From: Paramyrothecium sp. XJ0827
Taxonomy: Eukaryota; Ascomycota; Sordariomycetes; Hypocreales; Stachybotryaceae
Assembly (NCBI GenBank): GCA_020881915.1
Contig: JAJFPB010000009.1
Span: forward strand, 310,001 to 374,000
DNA length: 64,000 nt
Reading direction: 5' to 3'
A program made the translations under genes and the position numbers. Position 1 is the first letter of the stretch. The number at the start of each line of letters is the position of its first letter. The notes beneath the pieces were generated by a model, which did not search any database, was not told where the DNA came from, and saw only the letters and a program-made list of their open reading frames with translations. Positions 21,745 to 33,342 of this stretch are shown piece by piece.

Positions 21745-22997
21745 TTAGCAAACTTCCTGGAAGTTGGTTGTGATGCATGCAACGCCATCGGGGCCCTCTC
21801 CGAGCTTCTTGCTGCTACCCTCGCCCTTCACGACACCCTGGTAGCGGTCGCAGCTTTCGCCGTCCGACTGGCAGGAGTTGGTGATAAAGCACGTGTCTTG
21901 ATCAATGTTAGCGTTCGTGGTCTGTAAACACTTTCTGCCGCAATTGAACACTCACCTCCGAAGTTGACGTTGATACCGCAGAGCGCGGCACCTTCGATTG
22001 CCGTGACATTGTTGATCCTGACGTGACGAGGGCCACCGTTGGCGGTGCAGTCACCACAGCTGCGAATGACCTTGCCGTAATCCAAAGCAAAGAAGTTGTT
22101 GATATTCACGGTTCCACGACCATTGAATTGGAAGATCTTGTCAGAGGCGCCGTATGCGCCACCTCCAATCACGAAGGATTCGCCCTCGGTTTGCCTGAAG
22201 GTGGCAGCATCCTCACAGACGTCTGTCCACCAGACATTTTCAATTGTGCTACGGTTAATGCATTAGCATTTCAAGTTCACGATATGAATTGCAGGTCAAG
22301 AACAGTCAAAGTACAAATAGAAACTACTTACCAAGGGCCTCGGCAGTGGATACCCTCAGCTTGTGAAGCACCAATGATGGCATTCTTGATAGAAGCTCCA
22401 GGCTCGAGGATGAACATCGCCTGAGTTTCGTTGGTCTCCTTCTGGCCCTGGCAGACATCGGCTAAGATACGTTAGAACGTGAAACTTCCGCGCAGAACAT
22501 AGTGATTTTACGTACGTCCGCGCTCCCACCGCAGCATGCCGGCATCGTATGAGCCAGTAATGACACTGGCCACGGGGATGGTTGTAACACCAGCTGAGGG
22601 TGGCACGGGGAAAGTGGGCGCGGCCGTGACCTTGGTAGTGGATGCTTTGGTCGTCTTGGTGGTAGAAGAAGCCTTGGTTGTGGAAGTAGCCTTAGCTGTG
22701 GAAGAAGCCTTGGTTGTGGATGTCTTCAGAGAAGTTGCCTTCGTAGAAGAGGACTTCTGGGTGGTGGTCGCAGCCGTGGCCGGCAGGCATTGGCTGTACC
22801 ACTCATTAGAGTAAACACATTCATAACCCTCGACACATAGGGTCGATCCTGTGTGTCCTTGACTATTACTGATTAGCGTCTTCTTCAAGGGTTTATCGAC
22901 TATAACGGCCATACCCGCCACATTGTGCGAATGCTGGAAGCTGGGCAAGAGATGCCCCTGCCAGCGTGGAGACGGCGAGGATAATTGACTGCTTCAT
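21745..22997 (-). CDS. Secreted pectate lyase, CBM1 plus PL3
   Basis: Five exons: 22915-22997, 22516-22862, 22332-22461, 21956-22248 and 21745-21896, giving 334 aa with exact phases. Residues 1-18 are a signal peptide. A fungal cellulose-binding CBM1 follows directly ([18 protein letters not shown]), with the domain split by intron 1. Next comes a Ser/Thr/Lys-rich linker, and then a PL3 beta-helix catalytic domain with [17 protein letters not shown] and paired cysteines. PL3 enzymes cleave de-esterified pectin by beta-elimination and need calcium. The last intron was placed at 21897-21955: the nearer acceptor would give a 34-nt intron and a premature stop, whereas the one used follows a GCTAAC branch site and keeps the Cys-rich C terminus. 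A TATAAAA element lies about 90 bp upstream (23087-23093). The protein should be secreted and anchored on cellulose while acting on pectin. Confidence 0.9.
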
Positions 22998-25172
22998 TTT
23001 GGACAGATTGCCGTGGAGTGGTCGATAAGGAAACTGAACCAATTTGATGCGATGGAGAATAGCCTTTATGAGTGTCTTTCTTAGTGTTTTATAGATATTT
23101 GAATCCGCAACAGCTCTCACAACGTTGCAGCCGGCCGAGAGAGCAATTTTCTCGCTCAACACACGCCAAGCCCACTATTGGCCAAGATGCGATGAACCAT
23201 CTCGGCCGGAATGAGATTTCCCGGATGAAACAAGGTGCGGACAATCTGGTTCCTTGAATAGGCAGTGATACCGTCGACTGCCGACTTCCGACAGGCCGTG
23301 AGGAGACTAGCAAAGCTTGACATGTCTAAGCTTTCTTGGTCCTGCATTGGTACCTTCTCCAGATAGATCTTTAAACGATGCGACCCGATTTGGGTATTCG
23401 TTGTTGAATACGGTTGCACCCTGCGGGTCTCGTGTACCGTTATTTGTGGAAATTCCGAGCCCGTGCATGGGTGGCCATTCGGAGGTTTCCTGGTAATGGC
23501 CGCACCCAAAGGGGAAAGGTAGTGTAGCAGTGAATGCGAGCTGGATCGCCTTCACAGTGCCGTTCTACATCCGGGAGAGTATGGCACCCAGTGATTCGCG
23601 TTTCTGATAGCCATGTAATGAAAGAGAGAATACGATGCGGAGTTCGAACGAGTTTCTCACTGCTCACAGGGTCAAATGTGCTTCTTGCCGTGTTTTCAGG
23701 TGGAAACCTTCTCACCGGCTGTGCAGCGCATGAGCCTGGCCGGGCTGTGAGGCTTGGGTCTTTTGAGACAGAGCCTTGTATAGCGATACATTTATGCCCA
23801 TGCCCTTAAGGATGGCCGTTGTAGCTCAGTATCTTTTCCTGATAGAAGTCACAAGTGATTGTAATTGTATTTGACCCGAGGTTCAATTGAACAATTGGGT
23901 TTACCAATATGTCAGACCAGATGTCTACGAAGGTTTTGTCGTCAAGGAAGTCGTTGCGGAATTGTCGGCCCAAAGCATCCACGGCCAGCTCAACAATCCG
24001 GTCAAGAACAGGGATCTGTGGGAGACGCCCCTGAGCAGTGCAAAGAGATGCACGGCTATGGCACGAGTCTTTGAGTGTTGAAGGATTCCACTCTGTACAA
24101 CGGCCGTGCCGACACGGCTGCAAAGGAGGCCGCGGCCATCGGGGAAGCTGCTGATGAGCGGGAGATGGTAGAAGGTATGGCATTCGTAAGGTTGATCTGT
24201 AATCTTACTGCGCGCAGTCCTGAATTGAATAGCCTTATATGGCGAAGCCCTATATGGCGTATTCCCGGTCGATATGTTCTGAGGGATACCGCCTAGCTTG
24301 CTTACGCCTAATAAGCTCGACTACTGCATTGGCATGCTCTGGTCACTATGACTGACTACAGTCTCCCAGACCGGTGACACTCCTCTTTACCGAGTTCGGG
24401 GCTCGATTCTGGTGCAGTTGCCCGAGCCTCAATTAGGTCTCTCGCCTACTAACATACAATGCTTCACCGAGAACCTCATATGTGCGTAGGTTTATGCCGA
24501 TGCCGTCAAGGCAAGGTGTTCGGTCCGTCGGGGAACGGATATGAGGGCAGGTCATGGTAGTACAGCCTGCCGATGGTGGCGCCAATTAAGAATGTGCAGA
24601 AATAACGCCAACACCACGCTTCCTGGCCCGGCGACGACTGTATAAGGTCTAGACGGTCTCAGATGGGTGGAAGTACGGCCGTATCGGACGCCACGCTGAG
24701 CTGCCGTCTTTTTGTGGATAAACATTATAATAAGCGACGTCGTCGCACAAACCCAAATTCTGCTCCCGTTTGGTCGCGTAATCTTACGGCGCGTCATCAT
24801 GTGTCAGATTCCGTAACTGCAACCGTGCAGTGATTATCCGTGCCGTATTCGTCGTACAACAACATGCGTCCACTGACGCCTGGAACTGCATTTTCGGGAG
24901 GAGAATGCTCAGACTCGCCAGCTCAGGCGTCTACATGCTGCTGTATCTCCGGGCACTTTGTTCCAGTGGCTGTTTCTGAGAGCCCGAGATTTTAAGGAAT
25001 GAGCTCTGCGGGTTCCGCGGTCTCTACTGCGATGGTTCAAGTTAAATACCGTTTGTCCGCGTCGCAGTTGTAACAGGCTACAAGCGGCACCAAACGGCAT
25101 ACTATCCCACTCAACGATCGACTTCATCTCCTCAGCCCAAGATCACAGAATAAAGACAGTCACTTCTCCAAG
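22998..25172. other. Long gene-poor region
   Basis: Apart from the pectate lyase promoter I see no intact gene in these 2.2 kb. Many overlapping short frames exist on both strands. The minus frame at 23806-24183 has a protein-like C-terminal half (NPIVQLNLGSNTITITCDF) but no family I recognise. Two loosely similar stretches start with TTTATGCC near 23791 and 24491. Confidence 0.5.
23087..23093 (-). promoter_or_regulatory. TATA box of the pectate lyase gene
   Basis: TATAAAA on the minus strand lies 90 bp upstream of the ATG at 22997, a typical fungal core promoter position. Confidence 0.5.
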
Positions 25173-25854
25173 ATGCAATTGATTAACATTCTCCGATGGG
25201 CGACTCCTGCCCTTCTATTTGCTAGTGTTAACGCGGTACCGGCATCGGGTGCCGGCGCATCGGATGCCTCGGCACATTTGGCCCGCCGGGATGGGGCTCA
25301 ATGCTGTGCCTTCAACAAGCCGCCCCCAAGGGAATACAAGGCGCAACTCGTCAAGGATTACGCAGCTTACTTTATGGGCAACTTGGAAATTGCCCAAACC
25401 ATTATTTCTCCCAATGCAGTTCTCAAGACGGACCGTCACCTCTATGGCAACATGAGCGTGCCTTTCAACCCTACTAATCGCACCCAGATTAGCGAATATG
25501 TCAGCTTGATCCGAATGGGTTGGGATCAGGCCGACTTTTTTGTGACTCACTGGTTTGAGGACAAATATTCCCTCACTGTTCGCTGGACGTTCAACGGCAC
25601 ACTGGGCGCCGACTTTGCCTATGTTAAGACGTGCGTTGCCCCCTCCTCTCCTCTCCTCACCTCTGAGCAGAATGGGTCATAAGAGTCTCTCTAACTCGAA
25701 CCATAGCGACAAGCCGAAGGGCACCCTTGTCACGTTCAACGGCATGGACATCCTTACCCTGAACCAATGCACTGGCCTGATCGACGATGCCTACGTCTTC
25801 CAAGACCAGCTGGACATGATTTGGCAGATGGGAGGCAAGACTATCCACATCTAG
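25173..25854 (+). CDS. Small secreted SnoaL/NTF2-like protein
   Basis: Two exons, 25173-25630 and 25707-25854 (intron 25631-25706), give 201 aa with exact phases. Residues 1-21 form a signal peptide, followed by a short propeptide-like stretch ending in LARRDG, which resembles a Kex2 (LysArg/ArgArg) site. The body (KDYAAYFMGNLEIAQTIISP, then WDQADFFVTHWFEDKYSLTVRW, then a C-terminal GLIDDAYVFQDQLDMIWQMG) has the pattern of a SnoaL-like NTF2 fold. In that fold a conserved hydrophobic pocket binds a small molecule or catalyses a cyclase or isomerase step. Intracellular members act in polyketide pathways, but no biosynthetic genes are near. The secreted form is common in fungi and its role is unknown. 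Two Cys lie at the mature N terminus. Confidence 0.8.
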
Positions 25855-26373
25855 ACTAGTAACCGAGAGGTTGATGGCAGCACGGGGTCACGGATAAAAC
25901 AGACAAAATTTAGACTAAAGTAGTGTATTAGAGGTGCATGGATATGGTCCTGAATGCATGCGTTACTTGCAGGTGCTTTGGTGAGCTGTTTGTAACCTGG
26001 TGATTTTGAAGGAAAAGGTTTAGATCTCTAATAGACTCGAATATTATATTAAGATAAATATGAAGTTCCTAGTCAGTATGAGAAGATACTTAAATTTAAC
26101 AAAGTTAAATCAAACTGCAGCAATAAAGTCATCTACTAGAAGAATAATAGCATAAAAATCTACTTATTCCCTGCTCGTCGCAGTCAAAATCTCTAGCATC
26201 GAGATTTATAAAATAAGCTTGCCTGTCTTAGAGCGGCACGAGAAACCCCAAAACAATAATAGTAATACCTAGTACCATTCAGCCAAGAGTTCTCTGCATT
26301 GATGACACTATCTAGCTAATGTAGACATCTATATAAATCCAGGGCTGAATGCCCTTCCCACGTCTATCAGCCA
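25855..26373. other. AT-rich intergenic region
   Basis: The 519 bp are visibly AT-rich, especially 26020-26350. No gene or structured repeat is seen. Confidence 0.6.
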
Positions 26374-29300
26374 TCAACGCACTCGCTGTCGGGCAACACG
26401 CCCGTCCTTCGCCAAGGTATCATGAATCTCCCGCAGGGCGCGTGCCCTTTGGAAATTTACCCTTTCTCCTTCAAAATTATCCCCTGTTCTATGTCTGGTA
26501 ACATCGATATCGCCAAGTAGTACCAGCCCACATCTCTGACGGGTAAGCAGGACACAGAGGCGGCGCTCATCGTGGGTAAAACCAACACCAGTTGTTATAG
26601 TGGTACCCATAACAACAAACACAATATCGGCCTCCTTGCCCTGAAAACCATCCACTGTTGAGGCCGCAGGCATGGTTGCTAGTGCCTGGTACTCAGGTCG
26701 ACATCGAAGCTCCGCAATAAGCTCAACATTAGGCCGGTATGGTGACAGAATTACAATGTTGGCTGCATTAACATCTGTTGCCCCGATGAAGCGACTGGCC
26801 AAGTCTAACGTCGCGACAACTTGATCGCGCGACTGCTTGGACTTCGTGTCCGGGTCAACAACCGCTGTAGAACCCTGGCAGTGCACGAAAAAAGGGCTGA
26901 AACAACCAGGGCGAGGGGCTCGGAGATTTGGGAAGCTTAGCCTCATAAAGGCCTCTAGCTCATGACCAGACCGGAATTTACCATTGTTGATATCGCAAGA
27001 AGGGCCATACGTAAATGGCACATTCCTGTAAATAACTTGACCAACAAGGTCAAATAGACCCCTGCCCATACGATGTTGAATCGTGGCTCGGAAGCCAGGG
27101 ATTCCAGCCGCCTGGACGGATTCCAGAGCGGAGATCTTACCGTCGCCGGCAAACAAGTTCTGGAAATACCCTTCTGGGTCTTTGTTATCGACGGTGGCAA
27201 CAAAGGGGGGAAGCTGGTGCGGATCGCCTCCCTGGAAGCATGGCAACATGATGTTGCCCCAGACCCAATAGAGGTCGGCCCTATGTAGGCTGGCTGCCTC
27301 ATCCGCGATAGCTGCCTTGGTCTTGAAGATAAGCTTTCTGTAAGGCCCTTCGTTGAATGATTGTGCCGGAGTCGTGCCAAACAGGTCTGCAGCTTCAATA
27401 ACGCGGCCCAAGAGTTGCTGTACCTGGTCGATAAAAGATGGCGTGTCAAAGCCTGGGCGAGGCAAAGGCACTTCACCAATAGCAGACTGGCGCAGGGCAG
27501 CGAGATCTTTTCGACCATCAATTTCGTGGCGGAGATCATGCAGGAATATGGCATCGTCTGGGTGCAGTTCTCGGCCAGCAGCAGGACACCGGAATGCAAG
27601 CAAGAGCCAGAATGCGACGGACAGGTCAAGCCTCCAATGGAGATGATTGGCGTTCTTGACGGGCTGCTGCACGGCACCGAATTGCCCTTGAATGGTCTTG
27701 AAGAAGCCATTTGTCTCGTCTTGGCACTTGTAGCCGCGGATAACGAGCTTGCGACGGAGGCGGCTTGGATCGTCTTCCTGTTTGCCCTTGTTGTATCGTG
27801 CGGCCGTGCTCTTGGAGATAAGATCGATGCGCTCCATGAGATTGTCAACCGCCACGTTGGTAGGCGCCGTGCAAAATGTCATGCCAAAAGAGGCGTTGGC
27901 AGCTAGGGCGGCGACAGAAAGGATGATCGATTTACCAAAGCCAGGGCCCTATGAGATTCTTAGTACAGTCGAAACCAAGGGAGCTTGCTTTAACTTACAG
28001 CAACAACATAACCATGTCCCAGCGGTCTGCTGCTCAGGTAGTTGAAGAACCTGGTACGATCCGGCGCAGCAATCTCAGTAAATAAAGCCTCCCTGTATGC
28101 ATCCGACATACTGCACATGTTAACAACAGGGAGGGGACGAAGCGATGATACCGAAGAGTTCACATCCATGAAGCGGATCAGCTCAGTCATTGAGTCTAGG
28201 CGGGGACTCGTCATCCAGTCCCAGAAACCATTACCGCAGACAAAAGCACGTTGGAGGGCCTGTCTGTCAGCTTCGTGAGGGAGGCCATTGTGACTGGGCG
28301 GCGCGCGATGATCCATCAAGTTGCAGCCCACAACCTTTCGGTGGGCATCTTTCATACCCGCGTCAAACATCAAGGATACAAAGTTCTAGGCGGCATCCTG
28401 GGTTGTTCGAGCCCGATTGGCTTCACCGCGAGTTCCAAATGTAACGATTGGGAAATCATGGCCTCTTTTGGCGCGCCAGTGTGGGCGGGACACCAGCAAC
28501 AGGATCTCATCTTTAGCCATCGGATGGTCGTGGAGTTCGGCAATCGTGTCGGGATGGGGCTCCAAGCGAGCCGGCCTGTGATGTTAGGTCAGTTTTGGTA
28601 AGTGTGAGTGGATTCGAGTTGAGTTACCAAGAGGCCACATGTTTCTCGGCAGTTTCATCCTTGAAGAAGACGAGATCGACGTCCCCATTTTTGGCGAGGG
28701 TAGACCAAGCATCCTTGAACCTGGACCGGAATTCCGGGTTGGCTGGGACGATGACGTAGAACGAGTCGGTGTCCGCTGCTGCTTTGTTGCCCAAGATAAT
28801 AAAATAGACCTTGAACATGTGCTGATAGATAGCAGTGGCCGCTTGTTCCATCCAGAACCAATCTTGTACAGTAGACTGGGTCGTAACAGTCACTTGCGCA
28901 TTAATGTCCTTGAATCTAGGCCAGTATTAGCAAATAGTGCCAAATGTCACATCAAAACTGTCACGAGGGCACTTACTTATAAGAAGGATCGAATTGATCC
29001 TTGGACCTCAGGCTGGCGTGCTGCGCAGCGTACTGCTCTGGATTCCACGCATGATCATGGCCATACCCGTACTCGAAAGAGGGATCAAGTTTCTTTTCAT
29101 CAAAATTGAGTTTGACGTGGGCAACCGTATCGCGGACGACGAAGCAGTACTCCCTTTGTTGCAGGACATCTGTGAGGCGGACATTGTCGATCATAGGCTT
29201 GTCATCATTTACCCATGACTCAAGCTCTGCGTCCTCGCCATTGCGGAAGGGCGTGCCGTAGCCTTCAATCTTGGCGGGAAACCCCTCTCTCAAATAAACT

Positions 29301-29806
29301 CGGACAACGGAGTACCTGTCGGCAGCGGCTTCTGCATTGTGGAAGGGGGCACGCGTTTGCGAGTCTGTTTGGGCAACCTGCATATGATAATTACCGCGGG
29401 GGAATTTGACGATGATGCGGTGTCGATCGAATGGCTGCACCACATGATTCATCTTGTCGTCTATTCAAATACCATTAGTTCTTACCTCAGAGGAAGAGGG
29501 GGTAGGCACTCACAGGCATAACGAGTACCATGCCCGAGACTCTCGTTGGCCTCTTGATTGCCGCCCAGAGGGATATCGAGCTGGAAGCCAACAAAAGGCT
29601 CAGCATGCTTGATACTGGAAAGCACGAAACGGGCGGCGATCTTAGACGGGTGCTTCATTGAATTCCCTGCAGCGAGAATGGGGCCATGTTCGTCTCCGTA
29701 AAGCACTGCACAATCGGTGACGGTCACACGGTACCGCTTGGTAGGTGCCGCCTGGGTAGCGGGCTTTGGCTGGCTTGGTCGAGACACCCTGGACTACGGA
29801 ATCCAT
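26374..29806 (-). pseudogene. UPF1-like superfamily 1 helicase, probably inactivated
   Basis: Exons join in phase: about 29514-29787, 28977-29460, 28628-28915, 27999-28575 and 26374-27948, together about 1,065 codons. The C-terminal two thirds carry SF1 helicase motifs: Walker A AGPGFGKS at the exon 4/5 junction, TAPTNVAVDNL (motif Ia), DEAAS (motif II), GDPHQLPPF (motif III), VDGFQGKEADIV (motif V) and LTRQRCGLVLLGD (motif VI). This is the UPF1/AAA_12 type. Two lesions are visible. A TAG at 28386-28388 is in frame in exon 4, 62 codons after its start, with good coding sequence on both sides. At the 5' end, the ATG at 29806 reads into the main frame only if one base of a GGG run near 29788 is removed. 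No convincing intron removes the TAG. The gene may be a recent pseudogene, or two sequence errors may be present. A bulk RNA helicase role is inferred only from family. Confidence 0.65.
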
Positions 29807-32253
29807 GCTAGTCAGCGGACGGTCAAGGCGGTTCGAAGGGGTTGCGCTCAAGTGTTTACCGGACGCTGTTCTATTCGGGTCGATGTATCGAGTGTTAGCC
29901 TCACAGGGAGAACTACCGACGCGAAGGGTTGAAAGAGTTTGCTGGTAGTCGTGATCAGCACATGTAAGCGAGTTGAAGGGCTGAAAGCTTACCAGAGATT
30001 GAGGGACGGATTTAGATGGCCTCACTAGGAGAATCAGTGCGTGAGTTGGCTGTATCAAAACTGTCAGCATATGGCGAGAGGGCAGCCAGGGGAAAGGCAT
30101 ACGAAGCTGGACGGCGACAGGGCAATCGACAAAGCAACTGGCCTCACAAGGAGAACCAGTGCCTGCGACGGGAAGATAAAAGCACCACGAGACTGTGATG
30201 AAGACCCAAAAAACCCCGTTCGAAGCCGTAAAAGAAATGTCTGGCGCGGTGAAATGTATGGATGAATGCGTGTGATGGGAGTTGACACTAAGGTAAGGTA
30301 GTTAGCTTCATGCATTGGTGCACAGTGTGGGGCTCACAGCTTAGGCTACCATGGACACTGTGCTGGGGCGGTGTGCAAACACGACCTCGCCCGCGCATTT
30401 ACATTCCAACCAGTCAAACGGGCCATCAAAATGGCTTTTCTTGTTCACCGACCACCCGGGGCATGCGTCATCGAGCTCATCATCGAGTTCAAGGCTACGC
30501 ATTCATCCTCTCGGAAGCACGACGCACAACATCAGACAGATCGTCCACGGCGGCTGAGCGTCACGAGGGGCGGGCCATTCTGCTTTGCACTGTTCGAAAT
30601 CATTGCCCAGCTCCATTACAATCGTGTTCACTAACAGCCTTTGCAGCTTTCATCACACGAGCCTCGCGGTCGCACCCGCACACGGCAACAACATCCAACC
30701 TCCATGACTTCACAAGCTACGTACGTCTCTTCCGCTCACACCCATCGACATTTATCAAGAAGCTAACAACCTTTACAGCTTCTACCCACAGCGACCGGGG
30801 TCAACGGCCTAGGAAGCCGACAATCTTGATGATTTTTTGTGGAACATGGCCCTTCCCGTCCACCAGTACACAGTGACTGAAGTCAGTGAACGTGAAGCTG
30901 CCATGCGAGCGCCCTACAACAGCAACAACAGTCACCAAGCCGACAACTCGAATGGCTTCACGTTCAATCTGATTTCGGCCACTGTGGACTGGCAAGCTTC
31001 ACATTTAATTTAATCACGGTCGCTATGGATAGGTCTCCCCATTACACCAATCCACAGTAACTGAAACGAAATTGAACGTGATTTAATCTGACTACGGTCA
31101 CTGTGGATGACTCCCCCAGTCGCATCAATCCACAGTGACTGAAGCGAAATTGAACGCGAGGTGGCGATGCCAGCATTCTGCTACGAAAAAACGCCTGTCC
31201 TGGTCACAATGGAAGTCACGAGCCGCGGGATGGAGGGGATATGCTTCTTTGGCTATTGAGAAGGAAAAGGATGGCTTGGACTACAAGTAGGTTGGACGTG
31301 CAGTGGTTGGCAATACTTTATATCCACAGCATTCTTCACAATAAAAACATGACTTTTCTTATTATAGTTTGCTAAATGTATTAATTTGTGAAAGGAAGAC
31401 ATTTCCTTCCTCTTCTTTGCAAGGTCACGAAGCAAAATATTAATTTTTAAGGAAATTCCTCGTCACCATCGCACCCATTTCTTCGACCTCAAAAAGATTG
31501 TGACACAGCACCAAAGTTATTGGCAGGATCGAAGACTACATTAGCCGCAATGGAAAGATCACTTAAAAGTGATTGAATATGTCGCCGCAATATGGCGTTT
31601 CTCTGAGAGACCGTAATCTCGAGCATTGCGGTCTGGAGACCTGGTAAGATCCTCTCCACTGCTGTACAAGCTGCACGAGGTAGTAGCACAATCAGAGCCC
31701 GAGATGAACCAACCGCCATTCACAGCCGAGACATCTAGCACGTTGTCAGTCTTGACGACCTGGCTAGATGGAGTGAACAAATAAGCGACAAAATCCAGCA
31801 TGAGCCTCACCACGGGAAACTCCCATTCGCTCTATCTCTCATTCTCTTCTCCATTTGCTCCGTCTCAAAAACATACGCTCGATCGAACAGCTGCATCTCT
31901 CTCATTCATGTTTCCCACAGATTCAGGAAAATCCATCCTTTTGGTAGTTGGGGCTATTCTAGGCTTACAATTGCCGCCAATGATGCAGGCCAGCTATTGG
32001 ATCTAACTACACCTTGAACCGGTTATGTGTTCTATTATTGGGTCAAAAAGAAAATCAACTGCAGCAACTCAGTCTATAGGATTCGAGGCAATCACTCGAG
32101 TATGCAACTGTCTTCCCAAATGCATGATTTCCAACGCTATTTATCCCTTAACATAATTCATAAGATAATGACTTGGTTGAGTTTCGCCGGCGCCAGCCCG
32201 GGTTCATCCTGCACAGTTCCCGTATTGTTCCCTGCTTCCGATAGACCTGAAAT
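29807..32253. other. Gene-poor region with degenerate repeats
   Basis: No gene is recognised on either strand. Plus-strand frames at 30310-30876 and minus frames at 31489-31813 have no domain, signal peptide or splice support. The region contains the 78-bp tandem repeat at 31004-31159 and diverged partial copies of it at about 30858-30893 and 30963-30988. Confidence 0.55.
31004..31159. repeat. 78-bp tandem repeat with internal 12-bp palindrome
   Basis: Two head-to-tail units, 31004-31081 and 31082-31159, have exactly the same length. Most of their differences are C/T or G/A exchanges. The second unit contains the perfect inverted repeat GTCACTGTGGAT (31097-31108) and ATCCACAGTGAC (31128-31139) with a 19-bp spacer. 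The first unit has the same arms with mismatches. Diverged partial units lie just upstream. Transition-biased divergence resembles repeat-induced point mutation, but this is inference. Confidence 0.75.
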
Positions 32254-32640
32254 CTAAGCCGAGGTGAATCCGCACCCTGTCCTCGGAGGCTCGTTGGCAA
32301 CAGCCTGTCCAATGCACTCCGCAATGCCACCGGTTGAAGATCCCGCACAACAGCTGCTTTGGCAGTCCGCGTCTGAGAGACACTGTCCGGTAATAAATTG
32401 CTGACCATTGCCGGTTCCGGCGTTCTGAAAGCCAGGCAACTGCTTATCGATTGTGCCTGAAGTTGTGTTTCTAGGGACGATAAATGTGCGCTTGGCAAGG
32501 AGGTTACCATTGCCATGGATGTTGGGCGAAGGCGCGGCTAGAACACATGCAGCGACTGATATTGTGAGTCCACTGAACGTTGAAATATCGAGCCGGTAAA
32601 ACTTACATGCTAGAGCCGTAGCAAAAGTGAGGCGAACCAT
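32254..32640 (-). CDS. BAS2: Biotrophy-associated secreted protein 2 (BAS2)-like effector
   Basis: Two exons, 32607-32640 and 32254-32555 (intron 32556-32606), give 111 aa with exact phases. Splicing makes a clean signal peptide (MVRLTFATALAFAACVLAAP). The mature part has LLAKRTFIVP, then LPGFQNAGTGNGQQFITGQC and a six-Cys region (CLSDADCQSSCC and a TGCGF end). This is the pattern I know from Magnaporthe BAS2 and its homologues in other Sordariomycetes. BAS2 is expressed during invasive growth in rice cells, and most homologues have no assigned biochemical role. Without splicing, the frame stays open by chance but disrupts the signal peptide. The name is a homology call from memory of the motif pattern. 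A general small Cys-rich secreted protein is the safe minimum. Confidence 0.75.
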   Translation of the reverse strand: MVRLTFATALACKFYRLDISTFSGLTISVAACVLAAPSPNIHGNGNLLAKRTFIVPRNTTSGTIDKQLPGFQNAGTGNGQQFITGQCLSDADCQSSCCAGSSTGGIAECIGQAVANEPPRTGCGFTSA

Positions 32641-33342
32641 TTTGAGTTAGTTGAAGGAGAGTGGCCTCACTGAAAGGGAGTGCCTGGTGAAATAATTGAT
32701 ATCAACGTCGCCGATCGCTGAAAACTTTGTCCAAAGGAGTGTATGGTTGATGGTTCTGGCACACTGTTCAGCAACAGGGTTTCGGGCAGTATTTGAATGT
32801 GTGAAAGCCTGAGCAACAAGCGTCGGCATCACCACTCAAACGTGGCATACCTGCCTCCACGCGTCCGACGACTTCCGCTGCATCCAATGTCAGGAACTTG
32901 GTTTGATGATCTGCGAATGATCTGATGCTTAGCGTCTTGGCGACGCGAACTCTGAACTGCCTGCGACAAACTCTCGAAAGGGCAATCACCAACATTCGGC
33001 TGTTTCGGCCCATGCTTCCGGTCCCAACATGCCGTCTCGCCATCGTTTCGCGTCCAAGCTAATAGAATTTCCGTCCCCTTCGACTTCCTGATTTGATGCA
33101 CTATAGCGAGTGTCTCCTCACAATGTTGAGACAGGTTCATGGTGCTGGTTCAAAATTCTTGCTTTAACCGCACGGACGTAGTGTAACTCAGTGCGACAGC
33201 CTAAGTTGGTATTTTATCTAAAATAGGTCCAACACCAGTTTCATTCCAAATTTGTGCAGGCTAGACTTTTTAGTAACGTCTTGGGAATTGAGACGACTGA
33301 GGCTAAGCGTAGGGTCACATATCGTCCCTAGAGTCGTCGGAC
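32641..33342. other. Intergenic region upstream of the BAS2-like gene
   Basis: The promoter of the effector must lie here, but no strong TATA or operator stands out. The minus-strand frames at 32768-33140 have no recognisable features. Confidence 0.5.

Noticed and set aside
21917..21956. Nearer acceptor for the last pectate lyase intron
   Set aside because: It would give a 34-nt intron and a stop a few codons later; the downstream acceptor after a CTAAC branch keeps the conserved C terminus.
23806..24183. 125-codon minus-strand frame with a protein-like C-terminal half
   Set aside because: The N-terminal half is low in protein character and no homologous family is known to me.
27353..28045. 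Plus-strand frames of up to 181 codons opposite the helicase
   Set aside because: They are antisense to clear helicase motifs and lack any recognised domain.
30310..30876. 188-codon plus-strand frame
   Set aside because: Composition is unlike a protein (Thr/Ser/His/Arg-rich without pattern), there is no domain, and other frames in the same place are equally open.
31004..31159. CRISPR-like array
   Set aside because: Only two adjoining 78-bp units exist without spacers, and the organism is a fungus.
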